Assembly: GCF_018320785.1 (NCBI RefSeq)
Contig: NC_054886.1
Coordinates: 35,820,020 to 35,884,019 of the forward strand
Origin: Cheilinus undulatus
Lineage: Eukaryota > Chordata > Actinopteri > Labriformes > Labridae
Direction of reading: 5' to 3'
DNA: 64,000 nucleotides
Shown here one piece after another: positions 32,701 through 44,700 of this stretch. The translations under genes were made by a program, and so were the position numbers. Position 1 is the stretch's first letter. Every line of letters begins with the position of its first letter. The notes under the pieces are model-generated. The model saw only the letters and a list, made by a program, of their open reading frames with translations, was not told the DNA's origin and did no database searches.

Positions 32701-35700
32701 AGAGACTGGACCCTGATAAACCTAGAGAACTGACCCTAATAAACCCAGAGAATGGACCCTGATAAACCCAGAGAATGGACCCTTATAACCCAGAGAACGG
32801 ACCCTGATAAACCCAGAGAACGGACCCTGATAAACCCAGAGAACAGACCCTGATAAACCCAGAGAATGGACCCTGATAAACCCAGAGAACGGACCCTGAT
32901 AAACCCAGAGAACGGACCCTGATAAACCCAGAGAACGGACCCTGATAAACCCAGAGAACGGACCCTGATAAACCCAGAGAACGGACCCTGATAAACCCAG
33001 AGAGTGGACCCTGATAAACCCAGAGAATGGACCCTGATAAACCCAGAGAATGGACCCTGATAAACCCAGAGAATGGACCCTGATAAACCCAGAGAATGGA
33101 CCCTGATAAACCCAGAGAATGGACCCTGATAAACCCAGAGAGTGGACCCTGATAAACCCAGAGAATGGACCCTGATAAACCCAGAGAATGGACCCTGATA
33201 AACCCAGAGAATGGACCCTGATAAACCCAGAGAATGGACCCTGATAAACCCAGAGAATGGACCCTGATAAACCCAGAGAATGGACCCTGATAAACCCCGA
33301 GAATGGACCCTGATAAACCCAGAGAATGGACCCTGATAAACCCAGAGAATGGACCCTGATAAACCCAGAGAATGGACCCTGATAAACCCAGAGAATGGAC
33401 CCTGATAAACCCAGAGAATGGACCCTGATAAACCCAGAGAATGGACCCTGATAAACCCAGAGAATGGACCCTGATAAACCCAGAGAACGGACCCTGATAA
33501 ACCCAGAGAGTGGACCCTGATAAACCCAGAGAATGGACCCTGATAAACCCAGAGAATGGACCCTGATAAACCCAGAGAATGGACCCTGATAAACCCAGAG
33601 AATGGACCCTGATAAACCCAGAGAACGGACCCTGATAAACCCAGAGAACTGACCCTGATAAACCCAGAGAGACTGGACCCTGATAAACCCAGAGACTGGA
33701 CCCTGATAAACCTAGAGAACTGACCCTGATAAACCCAGAGAACGGACCCTGATAAACCCAGAGAATGGACCCTTATAACCCAGAGAACGGACCCTGATAA
33801 ACCCAGAGAACGGACCCTGATAAACCCAGAGAACAGACCCTGATAAACCCAGAGAATGGACCCTGATAAACCCAGAGAACGGACCCTGATAAACCCAGAG
33901 AACGGACCCTGATAAACCCAGAGAACGGACCCTGATAATCCCAGAGAACGGATCCTGATAAACCCAGAGAACGGACCCTGATAAACCCAGAGAGTGGACC
34001 CTGATAAACCCAGAGAATGGACCCTGATAAACCCAGAGAATGGACCCTGATAAACCCAGAGAATGGACCCTGATAAACCCAGAGAATGGACCCTGATAAA
34101 CCCAGAGAGTGGACCCTGATAAACCCAGAGAATGGACCCTGATAAACCCAGAGAGTGGACCCTGATAAACCCAGAGAGTGGACCCTGATAAACCCAGAGA
34201 ATGGACCCTGATAAACCCAGAGAATGGACCCTGATAAACCCAGAGAATGGACCCTGATAAACCCAGAGAATGGACCCTGATAAACCCAGAGAACGGACCC
34301 TGATAAACCCAGAGAACGGACCCTGATAAACCCAGAGAACGGACCCTGATAATCCCAGAGAACGGATCCTGATAAACCCAGAGAACGGACCCTGATAAAC
34401 CCAGAGAATGGACCCTGATAAACCCAGAGAATGGACCCTGATAAACCCAGAGAACGGACCCTGATAAACCCAGAGAATGGACCCTGATAAACCCAGAGAA
34501 TGGACCCTGATAAACCCAGAGAATGGACCCTGATAAACCCAGAGAATGGACCCTGATAAACCCAGAGAATGGACCCTGATAAACCCAGAGAACGGACCCT
34601 GATAAACCCAGAGAATGGACCCTGATAAACCCAGAGAACGGACCCTGATAAACCCAGAGAACGGACCCTGATAAATACGTTAAAGCCACTGGTATAAAGT
34701 TTAAAGGTATTGGGTCTCTTTTTAAAAACTGACCTCTGACAAACAGCCAGCTGGGCAGAGACTTTCCGTGTCCTTTGATGTTACACCAGTACTGGCCTTC
34801 ATCAGAGGTAGAGACGTGGTAGATGGTCATGTGACCTGTAGTTCCATTACCGATGAGCTCGTTCCCACTGTAGAACTCAGCAGCGAGGTCGTCAGACCTT
34901 GTTTTACAATGCAGCGTGACGTTATCTCCCACAGCCACAGGGCGGACCGGACTCTGCAGGATCACGTCTCCACCTCATCAGAGAGAAGAAGGGTCACATT
35001 TTCAGGAGGAAGTTAAGGTTTGAACACTGAGGCAGTTAGAAATATAAAACTAGCCACTGTTCCTACCATGTACTGTGATTCTGGCAGAGTTGCTCCGCTG
35101 GCTGGTTACAGACTCACACCAGTAAGTGGCGCTGTCCGACTTCTTTGCTGTCGAGACGCAGCATCCAGACGAGGAAGGCGACCCCCATTTCCCTCCACAT
35201 GGAGACAGCTTTTGATCGGTGAAGGTGGCTCTGGTGACCCTCCAACCTAGAGATCTGCTGTTGTTCCCACAGCGCAGACAGAGGTTCCTGTACTCAAACA
35301 TCTGAGACGAGTCAGACGAGTCTGCAGACACCATGAGCATGACTGGCTCTGAATCTGAGGGAAGAGGGGCACAAGGATTTTATTAAAACCAAAGTTCCAA
35401 CTCCTGCTTGGAACCAGAGTTAGACCATAGTCCTCTTAAATCCTCACGCCCATCTAAAATGGCTTTAGCTACTCGAGAGCTCTGTAATGACCTTAATTTA
35501 TTTGATACATGGAGGATTATGCACCCAAAAGTGAAAGACTACACGTTTTTTTCCCGTCCACATAATTCGCAGTCAAGAATTGACTATATTTTTTCCTCAA
35601 GGCGAGCACTGGACAGGGTTAGTTCTTGTAATATAAAATCAATGACCATTTCAGATCATTCACTAATTAACTTAGAACTCACACCTCCTTATTTTGACCC

Positions 35701-38700
35701 CTCTACAAGACACTGGAGGCTCCAACCATCCTTGCTCAGTAACCCTAAGTTTCTTACTCTCTTAGAGGAAGAACTGACATTATTTTTTTCCATTAATGAC
35801 ACTCCTGATGTTTCAGCTTCCACACTTTGGGAAGCAGCTAAAGCATATATAAGAGGAGTAGCCATATCTTTCACTTCAGCAAAAAGAAAGGAAGCGCTCA
35901 AACAACAACTAGAGCTTGAATCTCAGATTGCTGACCTGGAGAGGGTCTATAATCACTCACTCCGGATCAGTTCTGAAGAAGCTAGATGCTGCCCGCTCAG
36001 CCCTTGATAATCTTCTTACCAATAAAGCAGAAATGGCCATTTTTATGCTAAGCACCGTTTTTGAATCCGCTAATAAGCCGGAAGACTTCTGGGTCTGCTT
36101 GGCAAAAGGTAGGTGGATTCCAATATAATACCTTCACTAAAAGATGGGGGGTTAAACACTTTGAATCTAAACATAAGGTTAACATTATGAAACTCTTTTA
36201 CCAAAAATTATATTCTCCTGAATGCCATGATTCTGCCAGTGACAGGGCCAGTTTTCTAGATCATTTAAAGGCAGAGGGCAGAGAAGATCTATGTGGTCCA
36301 GTCACTAAGGAGGAGGTGTTAAATACAATTAAATTCTTACCAAATTGGAAAGCCCCAGGCCTGATGGGTTCTGCCCTGAATTTTATAAGAAAATGGCTAA
36401 AATAATAGTGGATCCACTCACTAGAATGTATACAGAATCTTTTCAACAGGGAACTTTACCCCAGACACTTAACCTTGCCAATATTTCTCTTATATTAAAG
36501 AAGAATAAGCCCTCAGATTGTTGCTCTTCATATAGACCAATTAGCTTGATAGGAGTGGATTGTAAATTGCTGTCAAAACTTCTTGCCAGGAGGTTGGAGG
36601 TCCACCTCCCAGCCTTGATAAAACGCGATCAAACAGGATTCATAAAAAATAGGTTTTCACACTCAAACGTTCGGCGCCTTTTAAATGTAATACAATATGC
36701 TCGCTCTACTCAAGAAAGAATCCTATGTGTAGCTCTGGACGCAGCTAAAGCATTTGACAGGGTGGAGTTTGACTATCTTTTTGATGTGCTTGAAAGATTC
36801 GGACTTGGACCTGATTTTATTAAATGGGTGAGACTGCTTTATAGTGCCCCAGTGGCAAGAGTGTTGGTTAATGGCTGTGCCTCTGACGCCTTTAAACTGG
36901 GACGAGGAACGCGGCAGGGATGCCCCCTGTCCCCGCTTCGCATTGGCTATCGAACCGCTTGCAGAGGCTGTAAGGTGCTCTAAAGATATCTCTGGTGTAT
37001 GTCTTGCTGAACTGTGCATAAGCTAGCCTATATGCGGATGATGTCATCCTCTTTATGACTCAGCCTGAAATGTCTATTCCTGCCCTTGTTAAAATTATAG
37101 ATGCATTTGGCAGCTTTTCTGGTTATAGAATTAATTATGACAAATCTGAGGCCTTGCCTTTGGGAGACTTTGGGGACAAAAGTACCTTGTTGAACTTTCC
37201 ATTTAAGTGGTCTGACTCTGGCTTTACATACTTAGGTGTCAGGGTCTCAGCCGATTTAGGCAGTCTGTTTAAAATGAATTTTCTTCCCATTATTTCTGCC
37301 ATTAAAAGTGATCTTCTTAGGTGGTATGACCTCCTCTCTCTGGTTTGGTAGAGTCAGTTTAATTCAAATGAACATTCTCCCAAGAATCCTGTACCCAATG
37401 CAAATGCTCACTGAGGATCAATAAATCAGTTTTCACTGACATTGATAAAGCTATTTTGAAATTTATCTGGCATGGGAAAAATCACGCCTCAGTCTTAAAA
37501 CACTGAAATTGCCAGAGAGAGAGGTGGTTTGTCAATTCGGACTTAACTTTTATAATTGGTCATGCCACATGCGCATAGTGTCAGATTGGCTGAGACATTT
37601 TCTGATCCCAAGCAGGAGACCCATGTTGATACCTGGCACTGCCCCTCTTTATCTTTAATTGGTCTCATCACAAATAAATTATCTCTTCTTCCAGCTGAGG
37701 TACAAAGCAGCCCAATTTTAATGAATACAATCAAAACCTGGGAGAGGATTGTTAAATTTATTCAGAGAAAGGGGTCCTCATCTGTTTTACAACCTATCAT
37801 CCACAACCCGGCCTTCCCTCCAGGTTTGGGTGCAAATATTTTCCTACACTGGTATGATTGTGGTGTTAGGATTGTTGGAGATTTGTTTGAAGCTGATAAG
37901 TTATTATCATTTGAACAAGTCAGAAACAAATATACCCTCTAAACATTTTTACGGTTATTTACAGGTGAGACATTTCATCAGCAGCCTTGACCTACCTGAA
38001 ACTTTGCCTAAAGCTTCTGACATTGATTCATTTTTGTTACAATTTTGCCTCAATAAAAAATTCATATCCCCTGCCTATAGGAAGTTACAGTCTCTCAAGA
38101 CATTGAACATCAACAAAACTAAACGCTTATGGAGAGGGACCTTGGGATTGAGTTTGGGGAGCAGGCTTTGGTCTGATGCTGTAGAGTCCGTAGGGAAAAC
38201 TTTTGTGCAACAGGATATCAGAAAGTCAGTACAGAATCCTTCACAGATTGCAACGAATACCTTTTATCCTGAGTTGTCTCCCTTTGCAAAAAGTGTAAGA
38301 AAGAGGTCGGTTCTTACATTCAGTGTATCTGGAGCTGTTCTGAGGTATATGATTTTTGGGTAAAAGTTTCACAGGAATTAAATCTTATTTTTGGTAAGAC
38401 AATACAGGTAAATTCCAGTTTGTTTCTTTTAAACATAGCAAGTGAGAAACTCTGTTTGACAAATGTCCAACATAAACTTTTGAGCAAGCTTACTGTCTTG
38501 GCAAGAAGATGTGTTTTATTTCAGTGGATTAAATCCAGACCTCCAACTATCAGTCAGTGGCATGGAGAAATTCTTAAAGTTTTGCCGATGGAACGTTTAA
38601 GTTCAAGGTTGAAAGGAAATGAGAAGTCTTTTGACAAGCTTTGGGGGCCCTTTCTTGACTATCTTCCAGACTGCATCACAGACTTAATAAAGAAGGGATG

Positions 38701-41700
38701 TTGTGATGTAAACTGGCGCCCCTCATGTACTCTTCAAAATCCTTGAGGTTCTCTAATGTGTATCTTATTTTAATATTAGGTTATTTTATTGTGCTTTATT
38801 ACCTTTCCTGCTTTGTGGATTCATTGAACCACATTTGATATCCAATTACAGTGATATAGAAATGTCTACGTGGAACCGCCTGTACTAGTACATCATGCTT
38901 GTTATAGGGATATTTTGACCATTTCGTTTTATTTTGTATGTATTGTCTGATCCCACTTGGTTTATACTCTGCTTATTTCAGTACTTGCTGTCATGTGTTT
39001 TTCGTTTTCTTTTTTCTTTTCAGTTTTCCTCCTTTTTTCCTCTTAAATGTTCAAAATTCAATAAAACATGTTAAAAAAAAAAAACCAAAGTTCCTGTGCC
39101 AAGGAGAAATTTCACACATTGAGGGTGAAAAGCTGTTAAAAGTGGCAACACCTTCCAGTCTTGTGCTGCTGACTCTCTTTAAAGGCTTAACATGAGTCCA
39201 CTAACAGAGGGCTTCACCACACATTTGAAGAGCAGGATCCTCATTCATCTAAGTCTAACGATAGAACGGTACACCCCTACAGACAGACTGGAACCATGAT
39301 TGGTGGATTACTGTGGTAAAACTGATCAATAAACCCAAATTTCTGATCAGAGGCAGAAGAACTGATCATCACCGATAGAAGGAATCTATTTTCATTTCTA
39401 AAATCCTACCCGGAACAGAGACAGGTTCAGCTGTGAGGGTGGAAGTTCAAGTCCTGATGATCGTCTAGACTGGCCTGCACGCAAAAGGCAAGGATGGAAT
39501 GTTTATCAAGCTTTGATGTCATCATTAAAAGGCAAAGATGGAATGTTTATCAAGCTTTGATGTCATCATTAAAAGGACAGGATGGAATGTTTATCAAGCT
39601 TTGATGTCATCATTAAAAGGACAGGATGGAATGTTTATCAAGCTTTGATGTCATCATTAAAAGGACAGGATGGAATGTTTATCAAGCTTTGATGACATCA
39701 TTAAAAGGCAAGGATGGAATGTTTATCAAGCTTTGATGTCATCATTAAAAGGCAAGGATGGAATGTTTATGAAGCTTTGATGACATCATTAAAAGGACAG
39801 GATGGAATGTTTATGAAGCTTTGATGACATCATTAAAAGGCAAGGATGGAATGTTTATGAAGCTTTGATGACATCATTAAAAGGCAAGGATAGAATGTTT
39901 ATGAAGCTTTGATGTCATCATTAAAAGCGTGAAGGATTTTATGCTGGTTGTTGTTGAGCCCCAACAATGACAGAAACTAGCCCTGACATTTGACCTAATT
40001 CTGTCTGACCTTTCCAGCTGCATGCTGAACACCAATCACAGCTCTGATCATTTTATACGTCCTACAGGCTCGTTCTGTCACAGATTTGAAGAACAATCCC
40101 TCCTACTGGAAGTCTCACAGAGGGTGGAAACGCCTCCACTTGATTTTATTTTACATAATCTGTCCCTTTAGTAAAACTAATCGGAGGGCTCTGGTCTCTG
40201 CACGAGCCCTAACAGAGACTTAAGTTTCTCAAACTGGCAGTCAGAGAGTGCCACATATGACAGCAGCTTCATAAAGGTGCAGTTCCTCTAACATCCACCA
40301 GGTGGTGCTGTAGGAGAGGCATAGGAGCATCAACACTGTTAACGTGTCTAACAGCAGAGAAAGAACAGCAGGAGGAGATGTTACAGAGTTAAACTTCATA
40401 ACTCTCACCGTTCACCAGCAGCCAGCTGGGTAAGGATTCTGTCTTCCCTATCCGACACTTGTACGCCCCCTCATCAGACTTAGAAACACGCTGGAAGGTC
40501 ATGTGACCCGTGGGCTCCTCCCTGATGAAGAAGCCGTTCTTATAGAAGTTAGCAGGCAGACTGGAGGAGTTCTTCTTCTGACAGCGGAGTGTGACCTCCT
40601 CTCCCTCCGTCACAGGGTGGGCGGGGCCTTCTATGATCACCGTTCTCTCTAAACACAGAGACGAGACTTCAAACATCAACATACAGAGCTAAAGGAGGAG
40701 CATAGATGTATATAAATACAGTCCAAGTCCAAACAGGTTGGGGCGCTGCTGTTTCTGTTCTACTGTGAGTCAGATATGGATTTAAGAGATCTGAAACTCA
40801 CTGACTTCTGTTTTTATTTACATTTTACACAGTGTACCAACTTTTTTGAAAGTTTTTTGTTGTGTTTTATTTTAGGTGGTTTTTTTTTACTTTTTTGAAA
40901 GTTTTTTTGAATGTTTTTTTCGTTTTGTTTGTTTTGGTTTTTACTTCCTTTTATGTTTTTTTTTTTTTTTTTTTACTTTTTTTTGAAAGTTTTGTTTTGT
41001 TTTGGGTTGTTTTTCTTTTTTGTACTTTTTTGAAAGTTTTTTGTTTTGTTTTGTTTTGGTGTGTGTGTGTGTGGTTTTTTTTATGGTTTTTTTTTTTTAC
41101 TTTTTAGAAAGTTTTTTGTTTTGTGTTGTTTTTTACTTTTTTATGTGTTTTTTTTACCTTGTTGAAAGTTTCTTTGTTTTGTTTTGTTATGTTTTGTTTT
41201 TTAAGACTTTTTGAATTTTTTTTTTCCTTTAACTTTTTTGAAAGATTTTTTTTTGTTTTGTTTTGGTGTGTGTGTTTTTTTTTTATTTTTAAATTTTGTC
41301 TTTTTTACTCTTTTGAAAGTTTTTTGTGTTGTTTTTGTTCTTTGTTTTTACTTTATGTTATGTTTTTGCTTTTTGAAAGTTTCTTTGTTTGTTTTTGTTT
41401 ATGTTTTACTTTTCTGAATGTTTTTTGTTTTGTTTTTTTACTTTCTAAAAAAAATTTTTTTCTTTTTACTTTTTTGAAAGCTTTTTTGTTTTGTTTTGGT
41501 GTGTGTGTTTTTTATTTTATGTCTTTTTTACTTTTTTGAAAGTTTTTTCATTTGTGTTTTTTGTTTTTACTTTTTTATGTTCTTTTTTTTACTTTTTGAA
41601 AGTTTCTTTCTTTGTTTTTGGTCATGTTTTACTTTTCTGAATTTTTTTTGTTTGTTTTTTATTTTCTTAAAAGTTTTTTTTCCTTTTATTTCTTTGAAAG

Positions 41701-44700
41701 TTTTTTTGTTTTGTTTCATTTTCATGGAAGTTTTTCTTTGTTTGTTTGTTTGTTTGTTTGTTTGTTTGTTTACTTTTTTGGAATATTTTTTGTTTGGTCG
41801 GGTATTTTTTTTTAATTTCTTGGTAGTTTTTACGTGAGTGCCTGGTTGCTCCTGAGCTGAGATGAATCATCACACAGACAAAGATTCACTTCCCTCTGCT
41901 CTCATCACTTCCCTTTGAAACCGGCGGTCTGAGACACAGAGTGGAGTACTGACCCCTGATTGGTCGCCTGGACCTGTGAGTCACTTTAAAGACTTATATA
42001 TATGTTAGACTCTAAAGCTCTGCTGACTGACAGAAGGACAGAAGAGCCCGGAGTCTTACGGCTGACGGTAATGTTGACCGTGTCGCTGCTGTCTCTGTAC
42101 TTGGACTCGCACCAGTACATGCCGCTGTCCGTCACCTTGATGGTCTTCATGTCGCAGAGCGTGGATGTCTGGTGGCCCCAGCCGGAGCCGCAGTGGGACA
42201 AGACTGGATCCTGACTGGGAGAACTATGGGGAGAATACAAGCGGAGAGATTCAGTGGTGTGTGTTCTCCCTGCTCTGTGTGTATCAGGCACATTCTGGGA
42301 CGCATTAAAGGTACAGTCAGTGGAAAAGGAAGGGGTAACTCTAGCTGCTGATTGGTAGATAGAAAGGTCAGGATGGGACCCCCAGGCTAACTGGTAGTTA
42401 CTCCTGTTTTCTAAAGGCCTGTGTCTGCTGGCTCACTGGTTCTCTGCCTGAAGTTCTGCATACAGCAGTGGTTCTCAACCTTGGGGTGGGGACCCCTTTG
42501 GGTACAGCCCTGCAATCAGAAGGTCGTGGGTTCGATCCCCAGCTCCTGCAGTCACATGTTGGATGTGTCACTTAACTCCAGTCTGCTCCAACTGCTGCAG
42601 CAGTGGAAATGTGTAAGGCAGTGGTTCTCAACCTTGGGGTGGGGACCCCACTGGGGGTCGTGAGACACTAGAAGGGGGTCTCCAGATGCCCTAAAAAAAA
42701 ACTGAGAAGATTTTTTACTCCAATTTTGTGACTTTTTTTTTTTTTTTTACCCCTTTTCATCATTTTTCCCCACAAATTTTAACACATTTTTTACCATTTA
42801 ACACCCATTTTTGTCCATTTTAAACCCTTTCCAACACTTTTTCTGCCTGTTTTTGTCGCTTCTAAACCAATTCTTGCCACTTAAACTGTTGCCTCTGTTG
42901 ACCCATTATTGTCACTATTAACCCCTTTTTACACCCATTTTTTCCCATTTTAACCACATTCAACCATGTGTTATGCCCATCGTTGCTTTTTTAGCCAATT
43001 TCTGCAAATATCTGCCTATTTTTTCTGTCGCAGTTAACTCTTTTTTGCCAGTTATATCAATTTTTATCCCATTTCACTAAATTTCCACTAATTTTTACCG
43101 ATTTAAAGCCAATTTGGCCACACTTTACCTCCCCTTCACAGCTATATATGCCAATTTTTAGCCACTTTAACCCATTTTTGCCATTTTGATCTAATTTTTG
43201 CCTTTTCTAATCCATTTCTGCTAATTTTAAAATCCAAGTTCCACACCTTTTCAACCATTTTTGCCATTATCAATCCATTTCAGCAATTTTTAAACCATTT
43301 TAATTCATTTTTGCAGCAAAAGGATTTACATTTTTAAGAAGGCTATTGACTGAATAAATTATTCAAAAAAAAAAGAAAAAAAGAAAAATATATATATATA
43401 TATATAAAACAGCACAAGTGATTAAAAAAAAGTTTTTTTTGTTAAGGGTGGTTATTTTTTCAGGTTAATATATGAAATATGGATACCACAGCTTAACTTT
43501 GAAAGACCACTGATTATCAACTGGTGGCCTGGGGGCCATATCAGGCCCCCCAAAGCCTTCTGTCTGGACCCCCAAAGATCATTAAATTCAGAAAAGGAGG
43601 TTTTAACAGTATCCTTTGGCTCTAAATGTCTGCAGCTGTTAAATCTACCCACAATCAATCAATATTGAAATAGTTTGAGAATAACTTAACATTTGATCTG
43701 TTCTTACAGAAGTTTACTTTTCAGTCAAACTTAAATATTTTTAAAAAGGAGTAAGGCTGGTAAAAGTGTCACAAAAATAATGGGTGATAAATGGGGAAAT
43801 GGGTTGTTGGAGCGGCACAGAGGGACAAAAAGTGGTGAAAACAGGAGGAAGGGGTGAAAGTATCAAAATGGGTTAAAAGTGGCAACAATAGTGCAAAAAA
43901 AGTAACAAAAAGAGGTTAAAAAGTGTCAAAAATAGAAGAAAAGTGGAAAGAAAAATGTTAAAACATGCTGGAAAAGTGGTTTAAAAGGGGTTAATAGAGG
44001 AAAAAATTGGTTTAAAGGGGCAAAAATGGGTTGAAGGCCGCAAAAATAGCGCAAAAAGTAACGAAAAGAGGTTAAGAAGTGGCAAAATTAGAAGAAAAGT
44101 GGAAAAAAAGACCATAAAACATGCTGGAAAAGTAGTTTAAAAGGGGGTAAGAGTGGAAAATTGGTTAAAAGTGGAAAAAATGGGTTAAAAACAGCAAAAA
44201 TAGAGCAAAAAAGTAACGAAAAGAAGTTAAAAAAGTGTCAAAAATAGAAGAAAAATGGAAAAAAAGACTATGAAACATGCTGGAAAAGTGGTTTAAAAGG
44301 GGTTAAGAGTGGAAAAAAATTGGTTAAAAATGGCAAAAATTGTGCAAAAAAAGTAATGAAAAGGTGTTGAAAAGTGTCAAAAATAGAAGAAAAGTGGACC
44401 GAAGAGGATAAAACATGCAGGAAAAATTGTTTAAAAGGGGTTAGCTATGGAAAAAAAATGGGTTAAAGAGGCAAAAATAGTGCAAAAATAGAAGAAAAGT
44501 GCAACGAATAGCGTACAACATGCTGGAAAAGTGGTGTAAAGGGGTTAAGAGTGGAAAAAATGGGTTAAAAGTGTCAAAAAGTGTCAAAAATGGGTTAAAA
44601 GTGTAAAAAATAGTGCAAAAAAGTAATGAAAAGAGGTTAAAAAGTGCCTAAATAGAAAAAAAGTGGAACCAAGAGGATCAAACATGCTGGAAAAGTGGTT

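Noticed and set aside
40862-41837. Overlapping Phe-rich frames that look like membrane proteins
   Set aside because: They are low-complexity T/G repeat read in three frames.
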